DNA of 28,673 nucleotides from Bacteroidales bacterium UBA1192. Its GTDB lineage: Bacteria > Bacteroidota > Bacteroidia > Bacteroidales > Bacteroidaceae. A program made the position numbers and the translations under genes. Of this stretch, positions 1-8,369 are shown in pieces. The stretch is from NCBI GenBank assembly GCA_002310175.1, contig DBYG01000084.1:1-28673 (forward strand), given 5' to 3'. The notes below the pieces were generated by a model. The model was not told the DNA's origin. It did not search any database and saw only the letters and a program-made list of their open reading frames with translations. How positions within the stretch are numbered: position 1 is the first letter of the stretch; each line of letters begins with the position of its first letter.

Positions 1-14
1 GGCACCACAGAAAA

Positions 15-44
15 GAAGAGACGCAACAGCGCCTCTTTCTTTTT
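15..44 (+). terminator. Rho-independent terminator of an upstream gene outside the window
   Basis: Bases 15-24 can pair with 29-38 around an AACA loop. There is one A/C mismatch, at 21/32, and a G-T pair closes the base. A T-rich run follows at 40-44. No gene is visible before it, so it most likely ends a transcript entering from the left. Confidence 0.55.
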
Positions 45-87
45 ATGAAGACAAAGAACCTTTTTTTGATTAATTTTTGCTGCATAT

Positions 88-741
88 ATGGAAAAGTTGG
101 TGATATTTGATCTGGACGGCACGCTGCTCAATACCATTGCTGACCTGGGTACGGCAGCAAACCACACATTGGCGGAACTGGGATTGCCTCAGCATACGAT
201 TGAGGATTACAGGTATATGGTGGGTAACGGAATGCGCAAACTGATAATACGCGCCCTGCCCTGTGAGAAAGCAACCGATGAAGATTTCGTCAATGAAACA
301 CTGACCGCCTTCCTTGGTTACTATGCCTCAAATATAGATACTTACACTGAGCCTTACCCGGGGATAAAGGGAGTGCTCCATGATTTGCATGACCGGGGAT
401 ATAAGCTTGCGGTGGCATCCAATAAGATTCAGGCCGGTGCCGCGAAACTGATCAGTACCTTCTTTCCCGGAATAGATTTTGTTGCGGTCATGGGTAACAG
501 CCCCGGATTCCCGCTCAAGCCTGACGCTGCAGTGGTTGAATACATAATGCAACGCGCGGGCGTAACCCCTGAACATACCGTAATGGTGGGCGATTCCTGT
601 ACGGATATTGAAACCGCCCGTAATGCCGGTATCCCCATAATAGCTGTCAGCTGGGGATTCCGTCCACGCCATGAACTCTCATCAGCCAACCATATAGCGG
701 ACACTGCGGAACAACTTCTAACTTTAATTGAAAACTATTGA
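88..741 (+). CDS. gph: HAD-superfamily phosphatase, phosphoglycolate phosphatase-like
   Basis: This 217-residue protein is a haloacid-dehalogenase-type phosphatase that probably hydrolyses 2-phosphoglycolate or a similar small phosphate ester in the cytoplasm. HAD motif I is FDLDGTL near residues 7-13, with nucleophile Asp8 and acid/base Asp10. A conserved Lys lies in the LKPDA segment and motif IV is GDSCTDIETA starting near residue 168. The helical cap lies between motifs I and II, as in the Gph/PGP class, and the length is normal for that class. The ATG at 88 directly precedes the conserved first strand. The exact substrate cannot be read from sequence, since related pyrophosphatases and beta-phosphoglucomutases share these motifs. 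The downstream glutamate dehydrogenase has its own promoter, so the two are probably not tightly co-transcribed. Confidence 0.85.
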   Translation: MEKLVIFDLDGTLLNTIADLGTAANHTLAELGLPQHTIEDYRYMVGNGMRKLIIRALPCEKATDEDFVNETLTAFLGYYASNIDTYTEPYPGIKGVLHDLHDRGYKLAVASNKIQAGAAKLISTFFPGIDFVAVMGNSPGFPLKPDAAVVEYIMQRAGVTPEHTVMVGDSCTDIETARNAGIPIIAVSWGFRPRHELSSANHIADTAEQLLTLIENY

Positions 742-769
742 TATCATATTAAAAAAGGTATTATCTTTG
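737..769 (+). promoter_or_regulatory. Bacteroidetes-type promoter for glutamate dehydrogenase
   Basis: The -7 element TATCTTTG at 762-769 matches TAnnTTTG perfectly. ATTG at 737-740 sits 21 nt before it and matches the -33 element TTTG in three of four bases. The start codon follows 22 nt later. The -33 box overlaps the last codons of the preceding phosphatase gene. Confidence 0.55.
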
Positions 770-791
770 GATAATTATTAGTTTTTAAACT

Positions 792-2129
792 ATGGATATC
801 AATAGCATTATGGCTGACCTGGAGCGCAGGCACCCAGGTGAGAAAGAGTATCTTCAGGCTGTCCGTGAGGTACTTATCAGTGTTGAACCTGTTTATAACC
901 AACATCCTGAGTTTGAGGATGCCAGGATTGTGGAACGCATGGTGGAGCCGGACCGTATATTCACGTTCAAGGTGCCATGGACCGATGACAACGGGGAGAT
1001 ACATGTCAACACCGGTTACCGCGTACAGTTCAACAACGCAATAGGACCATATAAGGGTGGCTTAAGGTTTCACTCGTCGGTAAACCTTTCCATCCTCAAG
1101 TTCCTGGGATTTGAGCAGACTTTCAAGAATGCCCTGACCACTCTGCCTATGGGCGGCGGCAAGGGAGGTTCCGATTTCTCGGCACGCGGACGTTCCGCAG
1201 CTGAGATTGAGCGTTTCTGTCACAGTTTCATGCTGGAGCTATGGCGTAACATAGGGCCCGATACGGATGTGCCGGCCGGCGATATAGGTGTAGGCGCACG
1301 TGAAATAGGCTACCTGTACGGTATGTACAAGAAACTGGCCCGTGAGAATACAGGCGTGCTTACCGGCAAGGGACTCACATTCGGAGGTTCAAAAATACGC
1401 CCCGAGGCTACTGGTTTCGGTGCCTTGTATTTCCTGCGCCAGATGCTGGCCGACCGTAATGATACGCTGGAGGGCAAGACCATCGCCATAAGCGGGTTCG
1501 GCAATGTGGCATGGGGTGCCGCCAGAAAAGCCACCCAGCTGGGGGCAAAGGTGGTTACTCTGTCAGGACCCGACGGTTATGTATATGACAAGGAAGGGCT
1601 GAACGATGAAAAGATAGCCTATATGCTCCAGCTTCGAGCCACAAACAATGACGTGATAGAACCGTATGCCGGGAAATTCGGTGCAGAGTTCTTCGCAGGC
1701 CGCAAACCCTGGGAGCGAAAGGTTGACATAGCTATGCCTTGCGCCACCCAGAACGAGCTGAACGGCGACGATGCCGCACAGCTCATAAAGAACGGTGTCA
1801 GGTATGTGGCCGAGGTTTCAAACATGGGTTGCACCCCCGAAGCTATTGACACATTCATAGCGGCACATATACTGTATGGTCCGGGCAAGGCGGTAAATGC
1901 CGGCGGTGTGGCCACATCAGGCCTGGAGATGACGCAGAACGCCATGCATATCTCATGGTCTGCCGATGAGGTTGATGCCCGTCTGCACACCATCATGAGT
2001 GATATCCACGAACAGTGCGTCAAATACGGCACTGAGCCGGACGGATACGTGAACTACATGAAGGGGGCTAATATAGCAGGTTTCATGAAAGTGGCACAGG
2101 CCATGCTTGAACAAGGTTTCTTGGGATAA
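792..2129 (+). CDS. gdhA: NADP-specific glutamate dehydrogenase
   Basis: This 445-residue cytoplasmic hexameric enzyme interconverts 2-oxoglutarate plus ammonia and glutamate using NAD(P)H, and is a main route of ammonium assimilation in gut Bacteroidales. The N-terminal substrate domain has the conserved GPYKGGLRFH segment and PMGGGKGGSDF, which holds the catalytic-region lysine. The Rossmann domain starts near residue 230 with ISGFGNVAWGAARKA, and the C-terminal part has NAGGVATSGLEMTQNA. The length is that of the about 445-residue bacterial class. The start at 792 gives the usual MDINSIMADLERRHPGE N-terminus. A close match to the Bacteroidetes promoter lies just upstream. Preference for NADP over NAD is inferred from family resemblance only. 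Confidence 0.95.
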   Translation: MDINSIMADLERRHPGEKEYLQAVREVLISVEPVYNQHPEFEDARIVERMVEPDRIFTFKVPWTDDNGEIHVNTGYRVQFNNAIGPYKGGLRFHSSVNLSILKFLGFEQTFKNALTTLPMGGGKGGSDFSARGRSAAEIERFCHSFMLELWRNIGPDTDVPAGDIGVGAREIGYLYGMYKKLARENTGVLTGKGLTFGGSKIRPEATGFGALYFLRQMLADRNDTLEGKTIAISGFGNVAWGAARKATQLGAKVVTLSGPDGYVYDKEGLNDEKIAYMLQLRATNNDVIEPYAGKFGAEFFAGRKPWERKVDIAMPCATQNELNGDDAAQLIKNGVRYVAEVSNMGCTPEAIDTFIAAHILYGPGKAVNAGGVATSGLEMTQNAMHISWSADEVDARLHTIMSDIHEQCVKYGTEPDGYVNYMKGANIAGFMKVAQAMLEQGFLG

Positions 2130-2182
2130 ACGGCAATAGAACACTTATTACATCATAACCATAAACAATAAAATACCACATT

Positions 2183-3943
2183 ATGAACAGACCTCTTTTA
2201 TCTGCTCTAATGCTTTTCATATCCCTATCAGCCGCATCCCAGAGAGGTGCCGGTCAGGTCAACTGGAGCAATGAGATTACCGGTGAATATGAGATTCCCA
2301 AAGTCCCTGAGTGGGCTGAGAACGCAGTATTCTATCAGATCTATCCACAGACTTTCTGTGACAGTGACGGTGACGGAATAGGTGACATCAAGGGTATCAT
2401 CAGCAAGCTGGACTATGTCAAGAGTCTCGGAGTTGATGCCATTTGGATAAACCCTTTTTTCGAGTCACCTTTCTATGATGCGGGATATGACGTGTCTGAC
2501 TACTACAAGGTGGCTCCACGCTACGGAACTAATGAGGATGCCCGCCAGCTGTTTTCAGAGGCCCACAAGCGCGGATTGCGTATTCTGTTTGACTACGTGA
2601 TAAGCTACACCTCCATGGAACATCCGTGGTTTCAGGCATCGGCCCGTCAGGATACGAACAAATACACCAATTATTATATATGGACGGACAACATCTGGAT
2701 TGATCCTCCACGTGAGTTCGCCTCATCATTCATTAAAGGATACGGTGAACGCAATGGCCAGTACATGCGTAACTTCTACTACAGCCAGCCGGCCCTTAAT
2801 TTTGGTTTCTCCAACCCCGACCCCAACCAGAAATGGCAGCTTCCTACTGACCATCCTGATGTATTGGCAATGCGGGAGGATCTTAAGAAAGTATTACGTT
2901 TCTGGATGGATATGGGGGCTGACGGTTTCCGTGCAGATATGGCAGGAGCACTTGTCAAAACCAGCCAGACAAGAGGAAACGCCCAGTTCTTCAACACACA
3001 GGAGAATGCTACCAAGCTGTTCTGGCGGGAAATCCGTGACCTCCTGCAGGAAGAATATCCCGAAGCATTCATGGTGGCTGAATGGTCTTCACCGGCAGAG
3101 GCACTTGATGACTGCTTTCATGTGGATTTCTTCCACTGGTTCAACGGTTACAATGACCTGTTCCAGAAAGAGAGCTGGCGCATCCTTAACGGTGTCAGTG
3201 AGGGACACAGTTATTTCGATGCTGACGGACAAGGCAACATAACGGATTTTCTGGCCAGCTACATGAACCAGTACAGCCGCACCAAAGGAAAGGGTTATAT
3301 CAGCCTTCCTCTCGGGAACCATGATAATGCACGTTTGGGTAACAGGCGGACTGACAAGGACCTGGAAATAATCTATGCTTTCGGATTCACTATGCCCGGA
3401 GTGCCTTTCATATATTACGGCAATGAGATAGGCATGAGACAGCTGCCGGAGAGTTGGCCTCAGGTGGAAGGTGCATACCGTCCCCGCAACGGTGCCCGTA
3501 CTCCCATGCAGTGGACTTCCGGTAAGAACCTGGGATTCTCTACAGCCTCTCCTGAAAAGTTATACCTGCCTGTTGACCCTTCATCCGATGCTCCTAACGT
3601 GGAGGCACAGGAGGCCGATCCCAATTCACTCCTTAACCGTACCCGTAAGCTCATTGAGCTGCGCAAGACCGAACCGGCACTTGCCAACTACGCAGAATTC
3701 GTTCCCATCTATGCCGAGCGTGACACCTATCCGTTCGTTTATGCCAGAGCTGCCGGTAACGATGTCGTTCTGGTCATGTTGAACCCACGCTCCGAGGCAT
3801 CGGATGCCACCTTCAAGGTCAACATTCCCTTCCGCCGCACCAAACTCCTGATGGGTGACAAGTTCAAGATCCAGCACAAGGGAACTGATGTAACCATCAA
3901 TATGCCCGGACAATCATACGCAATCATAAAGCTGATAAAATAA
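2183..3943 (+). CDS. Secreted GH13 alpha-glucosidase/alpha-amylase family protein with atypical region I
   Basis: This 586-residue GH13 protein starts with a signal peptide (about residues 1-24), so it is periplasmic or exported. A TIM barrel covers about 40-480 and a beta-sandwich C-terminal domain about 500-586. The opening AVFYQIYPQTFCDSDGDGIG is typical of the oligo-1,6-glucosidase/trehalose-synthase-like branch. The catalytic triad is present: nucleophile Asp252 (GFRADMA), acid/base Glu300 (MVAEW) and Asp381 (GNHDNAR). Conserved region I reads DYVISYTSMEHPWF instead of the usual DxVxNHTS, so the Asn and the -1 subsite His are replaced by Ser141 and Tyr142. It lies 53 bp after gdhA with no clear terminator between, so read-through is possible. 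A strong terminator follows at 3977-4015. The substrate is unknown; alpha-glucoside hydrolysis or transglycosylation is likely. Confidence 0.85.
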   Translation: MNRPLLSALMLFISLSAASQRGAGQVNWSNEITGEYEIPKVPEWAENAVFYQIYPQTFCDSDGDGIGDIKGIISKLDYVKSLGVDAIWINPFFESPFYDAGYDVSDYYKVAPRYGTNEDARQLFSEAHKRGLRILFDYVISYTSMEHPWFQASARQDTNKYTNYYIWTDNIWIDPPREFASSFIKGYGERNGQYMRNFYYSQPALNFGFSNPDPNQKWQLPTDHPDVLAMREDLKKVLRFWMDMGADGFRADMAGALVKTSQTRGNAQFFNTQENATKLFWREIRDLLQEEYPEAFMVAEWSSPAEALDDCFHVDFFHWFNGYNDLFQKESWRILNGVSEGHSYFDADGQGNITDFLASYMNQYSRTKGKGYISLPLGNHDNARLGNRRTDKDLEIIYAFGFTMPGVPFIYYGNEIGMRQLPESWPQVEGAYRPRNGARTPMQWTSGKNLGFSTASPEKLYLPVDPSSDAPNVEAQEADPNSLLNRTRKLIELRKTEPALANYAEFVPIYAERDTYPFVYARAAGNDVVLVMLNPRSEASDATFKVNIPFRRTKLLMGDKFKIQHKGTDVTINMPGQSYAIIKLIK

Positions 3944-3976
3944 ATTATCAGGTGATTAAGGCACGTTCTTATAAAG

Positions 3977-4015
3977 GAAAGGACTTACGGTTATCCGCAA
4001 GTCCTTTCTGTTTTT
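3977..4015 (+). terminator. Strong terminator between convergent GH13 and GH9 genes
   Basis: Bases 3977-3986 pair perfectly with 3999-4008. After one A/C mismatch, CGG 3988-3990 pairs with CCG 3995-3997 around a TTAT loop. TGTTTTT follows the stem on the plus strand. On the minus strand a short CCTTTAT run follows, so it may also stop transcripts from the converging GH9 gene, which ends at 4038. Confidence 0.85.
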
Positions 4016-4037
4016 CAATTTATCATGCTTTCATGCC

Positions 4038-6581
4038 TCATTTGGTTGAAACCATATTCTTGAATGACTCACCGAATATCAGGTATCCTGTGTTTCCGGC
4101 AATGGTACCCTCGTTCTGTCCCCAGAGGAAGGGCCAGTCATCATAGTTCTCAAAATGGTCCGGTTTACGGAACAGCAGACCGGGAGCCACGTTGCCCGGA
4201 ATGAAAGAGAAGTCTGCCCTGTTATTACCATAGAACACTGCCTTAGGACGGGCCGCACCCACAGTTGCGACAAGCGAATAGTTGTGGTATGGATGACATC
4301 CGAACATGAATGCAGCAGCTTTGAAGGCATAGCTCTTGTCTATGATATCGGGGAAATAGAGATTAGCGAAACAAGCGGTGGTTCCGAAACTGACCACAGC
4401 ACCGCTGCCGGCCCAGTTACCCTCACCGATGGGAACTCCGTAAGGATTGTTCTCCTCAAAGCCGTCCATATACTCCTTGTATTTTTCCACATAAGGACGA
4501 AGTTTCTCCTTATATTCACTGTTCATGTAAGGAATGGCATCCATAGCTGTACGGATAGTGCCGCTGGCATTACGCTCAAGTGCAGGCCATATCTGCTGCT
4601 CAAACTGTTCCAGATATGACTTTTCACCTGTGGATACATAGAGTTGCAGGTTAGTTGACATATTCCCCATGCCACGATTGCCTCCACCGCCTCCGTTTCG
4701 TCCTTGTCCACGGTTGGCCATAAGCTGAGCAGCCTCAGACATAAGCCTCTTGGACTGATCGAGGCATCTTTTGGACAGATCGTCGTTATATCCTTTCAGA
4801 ACACGGCTTGCGGCAGCGAACATGGTTGCTGCGTTGAAGTCCTGATTAGGGTTCCGATTGGTGAATGCCCACATGTCATCAGGAGTACCGCTTCGCTTAC
4901 CGTCGGCCGACTTCACATATCTGGGCAGACTGGGATCATAGTGCAGACCGTCAGTTATGGCTGCGGCATCACCCAGATGATGATAGTTGTCAAGCACAGA
5001 ATTGGAGAGTGTCGATGACATGAAACCTATATTCTCAGCCTGTGCCAAAAGATTCAGGACACCATGTTCGATATACTGGAGGACATCCGGTTTACCGTCC
5101 GGACGATGGAGGTCAACGTACCTCTGTTCCTCACTCACGAACGTTTCGTCACGTAAAGGTTTGAAAAGTTCCCATGCTGAAACAAGATTCTGCACCACGC
5201 TTATATTTGAACCTGTCTCTATGTCAAAGTCACCGGCATCAAAATAACCTCCAACGTTGAGGCCGGGAATAAGCTCGTAAGGCTTATACTTGGTATTGGT
5301 GTTAGGACCTTGTGAATGCAGGTCGAAATGATCGCTCTGGGGAGCCTGAAGATAACCCTCCTTGAATGGTTCGCCGTGCCATATCCTATATGCCTCGTTA
5401 ACGGTCATGTGGTTCATGTGAATGGGAATCCACACGTCACTGGTGGCATCGGTAATCCAATTATAGACGGAATTGTCTATGATAAAGTTACCTGTCCTGT
5501 AGTCTCCATACTGAATGAGATATATGCCGGGATCCTTAACTGAGCTGAAGTCAAACTTCACATAGTTGTATTTATAGTATTCACCCCAGACATCGGTCTT
5601 ACCTGAATATACCAGTTTTTCACTGCCGTCATCCATTACCCTGTATATGGATGCCTTGGAAAGAGGCTTGTCCAGTTTATCCAGTTCGATAACAGCCACT
5701 TTCGGCTGTGAAGGTATATAACCGACCTGAGAAAAACCTATGTTAGGCTCCCTTATCCACCCGGGTACCGAGTTAGGCTCCACCGTCCAGGTGATCACTT
5801 TACCGGTCTTGCCGGTAGGGAGCACTGAACGCAATACGAACCAGCCGTTCTGTGCTATCATACGTCCATCATACAGCTCAAGAAGGGCATCATCCGATGT
5901 TATTTTTATCATACGTTCCGGAGCGTCAGGAGCTATCAGCATATTATGGCCTGTCTCCAACGGCAGGGGATCCACGAACTGGTCAGTCCCACGGTCATCA
6001 TATGTCCTGAAGCCCTTGAACTGCCTGGGTTTCTCATTGTTGGAACGGGCCACAGTGTTACTTACCGCATAACGCGGGAAGCGGTTGGGACGGCCGTCCA
6101 TTATGTAAGTCTTACCCCAATACTGTGAAGGGAGAAATTCCAGATTGAACCCGGCATCGCCAGCCAGGGCCTCCGGCACAGGTTTGTCCAGCCATACTGA
6201 TATCTCCACAGCCTTGCCCTTGGCGGTAACAGTCACACGCGAATCAAAGTCATAGTCATTGTAGCGCATTGCAACCTCTATAGTACCTTTTTCAGCATCC
6301 ACATTACGTGACGGTGATGCAGGTACGAGATCCCACTGCTCAGGTGTCTTGGAAAGACGGACTGCTCCACCCTGGACTGTCCTCACTCCATGATGGATAA
6401 TCTCTATTCCTGAGTTTTTTTCATCATTGAAACCGCCTGAGAAAGTATTGCTGAAAACCAGGACATTCACACCCCGCTCTTCAAAATACTCCTTGTCGTT
6501 GATTACGAAACCCGTTTCGGGTGCCTCACTGCATGCCACATACAGCAATACAGCCATTACTGTAAACAGAATTTTCTTCAT
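4038..6581 (-). CDS. Lipoprotein glycoside hydrolase family 9 (endoglucanase-like)
   Basis: This 847-residue protein has a lipoprotein signal with lipobox cysteine Cys17 (LLYVAC). The acidic SEAPE follows, which resembles a Bacteroidetes surface-export signal. Residues about 20-280 form an N-terminal region I cannot assign. About 285-375 resemble the Ig-like CelD_N domain (FSQVGYIPSQPKVAVI) common before GH9 barrels. The (alpha/alpha)6 catalytic domain follows, with GGYFDAGDFD carrying Asp448 and Asp451 (nucleophilic-water base pair), HPYHNYS in the substrate-binding region, and candidate acid Glu824 (GQNEGT). A glycine-rich insert lies at about 621-640. GH9 enzymes mostly cut beta-1,4-glucans or mixed-linkage/xyloglucan backbones; the substrate here is inferred only. 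It has its own promoter, and its leader resembles that of the GH95 gene. Confidence 0.85.
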   Translation of the reverse strand: MKKILFTVMAVLLYVACSEAPETGFVINDKEYFEERGVNVLVFSNTFSGGFNDEKNSGIEIIHHGVRTVQGGAVRLSKTPEQWDLVPASPSRNVDAEKGTIEVAMRYNDYDFDSRVTVTAKGKAVEISVWLDKPVPEALAGDAGFNLEFLPSQYWGKTYIMDGRPNRFPRYAVSNTVARSNNEKPRQFKGFRTYDDRGTDQFVDPLPLETGHNMLIAPDAPERMIKITSDDALLELYDGRMIAQNGWFVLRSVLPTGKTGKVITWTVEPNSVPGWIREPNIGFSQVGYIPSQPKVAVIELDKLDKPLSKASIYRVMDDGSEKLVYSGKTDVWGEYYKYNYVKFDFSSVKDPGIYLIQYGDYRTGNFIIDNSVYNWITDATSDVWIPIHMNHMTVNEAYRIWHGEPFKEGYLQAPQSDHFDLHSQGPNTNTKYKPYELIPGLNVGGYFDAGDFDIETGSNISVVQNLVSAWELFKPLRDETFVSEEQRYVDLHRPDGKPDVLQYIEHGVLNLLAQAENIGFMSSTLSNSVLDNYHHLGDAAAITDGLHYDPSLPRYVKSADGKRSGTPDDMWAFTNRNPNQDFNAATMFAAASRVLKGYNDDLSKRCLDQSKRLMSEAAQLMANRGQGRNGGGGGNRGMGNMSTNLQLYVSTGEKSYLEQFEQQIWPALERNASGTIRTAMDAIPYMNSEYKEKLRPYVEKYKEYMDGFEENNPYGVPIGEGNWAGSGAVVSFGTTACFANLYFPDIIDKSYAFKAAAFMFGCHPYHNYSLVATVGAARPKAVFYGNNRADFSFIPGNVAPGLLFRKPDHFENYDDWPFLWGQNEGTIAGNTGYLIFGESFKNMVSTK

Positions 6582-6618
6582 AAGGTTAGTTGACTATGTT
6601 ATAAACCACATTTTGCTC

Positions 6619-6649
6619 CGAATTTAATTACAATTTCCTGAAAAACAAA
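6619..6649 (-). promoter_or_regulatory. Promoter of the GH9 gene
   Basis: On the minus strand TTTG (6649-6646) is followed after 19 nt by TAAATTCG (6626-6619), one base from TAnnTTTG. The start codon lies 37 nt downstream. The sequence from the -7 box onward, TAAATTCGGAGCA, matches the GH95 gene's promoter in 11 of 13 positions. The last eight leader bases before the ATG, CTAACCTT, are identical in both genes. Confidence 0.55.
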
Positions 6650-6657
6650 ATAAGCAA

Positions 6658-6686
6658 CCTGTCTTTCCGAGTTTGGTCAAGGCAGG
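6658..6686 (-). terminator. Possible terminator after the GSCFA gene
   Basis: On the minus strand, eight base pairs (6686-6679 with 6665-6658, one of them G-T) enclose a 13-nt loop. A T-rich stretch follows that also contains the GH9 promoter's -33 region. It lies just after the GSCFA stop codon. The large loop and interrupted T run make it a weaker candidate than the others here. Confidence 0.4.
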
Positions 6687-6693
6687 CTTGGTT

Positions 6694-7635
6694 TCAACGG
6701 ATTTTGGCCATAAGGGCATCCAATGCAATCTTACGTTGATATTCAAACTGTTCTGCCTGAGGAGTACCGGGATTGAGAATCCTATGCTGCATCATGCCGT
6801 AAACCTTCTCCGCCTCCTGTAATAAAGGTCTGTCACTGTCAGCAAGCAGATAATCCATAAAACGATCGAATATGTAATCTGCCGCCTGTTTAGAGGGATG
6901 CATCATGTCTTCGGCATAAAAACGGTAGTCACGCAACTCATCCAGCATAATCTCATATGCAGGGAAATAATGCACATTGGAAAAGCGTTCGACAAGTCGT
7001 TGAATACCTATCAGCAAGGTGGCTTTGCTCAACTGATTGGCATGTAAGCCATCGGCCAGATGACGGACTGGACTCACAGTGAATATCCACTGACGCTCCG
7101 GACAACCCGCCACATACTGACTAAACGCTTCATAAACCCTGTCAGCATCTAACATAGAACGTTCAAAACGGTCAGCAGGCAGTTTATGGCAATTTGAAAC
7201 AATCATGCCTGATTTCCTGTCAGTGTAAACGAAAGCCGTTCCCAGTGTGATCACAAGCCAACCCTTCCGGCTGTAAAATTCCGAACTCACGGCAAGTTCA
7301 CTGTTGGCATTCTCCAGAAACTCCTCTGCGGTACGACGACAAAAAGAACCGTGGTGATGAAAAGAACAGAATCCTTCAGAAGTTTCAATAACATCCTCCG
7401 GAATGAAACCATATTGCCCGGAATTTGTTCCATACCCGTCCAGAAGCCTGAGGCAGTCCGATATGGAACATGGATTGAAAAGCACGCCAAACGGATTGAC
7501 CATAGCATCAAAATAGCGGTCCATACAGCGGCGGCCCATCTCTTCTGCAAAACAGGAACCAATGAACAGTATGTTGTCCTTATACGTGAGCCTGCGTTCA
7601 AGCGGCTTTATCCCGACAGGAGTTGTCAGCTTCAT
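6694..7635 (-). CDS. GSCFA-domain protein (SGNH-like putative esterase/acyltransferase)
   Basis: This 313-residue protein carries the family-defining GSCFA motif at residues 26-30 (LFIGSCFAEEMG). A Block V-type DMMHP with Asp243 and His246 lies near the C-terminus. Together these resemble the Ser and Asp/His of the SGNH/GDSL hydrolase fold, with Ser27 as a likely nucleophile. No signal peptide is visible, so it is probably cytoplasmic. Its ATG overlaps the stop codon of the upstream nucleotidyltransferase by 4 bp (ATGA), so translation is probably coupled and its role linked to sugar-phosphate or nucleotide-sugar metabolism. The GSCFA family's function is not well defined as far as I know. 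Acyl addition to or removal from a glycan precursor is one guess that fits the neighbours. Confidence 0.85.
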   Translation of the reverse strand: MKLTTPVGIKPLERRLTYKDNILFIGSCFAEEMGRRCMDRYFDAMVNPFGVLFNPCSISDCLRLLDGYGTNSGQYGFIPEDVIETSEGFCSFHHHGSFCRRTAEEFLENANSELAVSSEFYSRKGWLVITLGTAFVYTDRKSGMIVSNCHKLPADRFERSMLDADRVYEAFSQYVAGCPERQWIFTVSPVRHLADGLHANQLSKATLLIGIQRLVERFSNVHYFPAYEIMLDELRDYRFYAEDMMHPSKQAADYIFDRFMDYLLADSDRPLLQEAEKVYGMMQHRILNPGTPQAEQFEYQRKIALDALMAKIR

Positions 7636-8369
7636 CTTGTGATGCCCTTATATTCGCTACAGACCTGATGATAAGACTCCAGATTGCCTATATCATAACG
7701 GCGGCCGGGCATCTCCATAGCATAAACCGGAGTCATTGTGCAAAGCCAGGCGATGTAACTGCCCGGAGCATCGGTTCCGCAACCCGCCGCTATTCCGGCC
7801 GGAACCAGACGTGCATCGGCCTTGGTGTAGTAGTAGAACGGCGGGCAGCACCAGTTTGACTTGGGATGTGATGGTTTCTCCTCCATACCCAATATACGGT
7901 CATCCGGAGAGACCTCTACTATACCGCACTTGGTGAGACGCTTCACGTCCGGCTCAAAGTATCGCATTATGCATGATGTATTGTGCTCACGTGCATAAAG
8001 CACGAACTTCTGCAAGCTGAAATCAAGCACATTGTCACCGGCTATCACAAGCATGTCATCGTCCAGTCCAAGGCTCTCAATGGCAAACTGTATGTCACGC
8101 ACTGCACCCAGACGGGTTTCGTTGGTCGATGTACCGTCATCCACTACAGTAATCCTTACACTCTTGCTCCCGGCCCACTCCTGAAAGTGATGTGCAAACT
8201 TGTGGTTCGAGATAACCACGTATTCATCCACTAATCCGGCACCCTCAATGTCATCGATAAGCCAGTCCAGGATAGTCTTGTCACCAACCTTCAATAGTGG
8301 CTTTGGAAAGTTCTCGGTCAGGGGATACAACCTGGTTGCATAGCCCGCTGCAAGTATCAGGCACTTCAT
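7632..8369 (-). CDS. Sugar-1-phosphate nucleotidyltransferase
   Basis: This 245-residue cytoplasmic enzyme has the NTP-transferase Rossmann-like fold. The N-terminal signature is LILAAGYATRLYPLT, with a catalytic Arg and a Lys in FPKPLLKVG. The metal-site region is VIAGDNVLDF and the C-terminal sugar-site strand is RYDIGNLESY. It would join a sugar-1-phosphate to a nucleoside triphosphate, giving NDP-sugar and pyrophosphate. Its stop overlaps the GSCFA start by 4 bp and its start overlaps the stop of the GHMP kinase by 4 bp, so kinase product to nucleotidyltransferase is the natural order. It lacks the GGSGTRL form seen in the RmlA of the same cluster, so it is not a second copy of that enzyme. 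Substrate and nucleotide are not determinable; UDP-sugar synthesis from the kinase product is inferred. Confidence 0.88.
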   Translation of the reverse strand: MKCLILAAGYATRLYPLTENFPKPLLKVGDKTILDWLIDDIEGAGLVDEYVVISNHKFAHHFQEWAGSKSVRITVVDDGTSTNETRLGAVRDIQFAIESLGLDDDMLVIAGDNVLDFSLQKFVLYAREHNTSCIMRYFEPDVKRLTKCGIVEVSPDDRILGMEEKPSHPKSNWCCPPFYYYTKADARLVPAGIAAGCGTDAPGSYIAWLCTMTPVYAMEMPGRRYDIGNLESYHQVCSEYKGITR

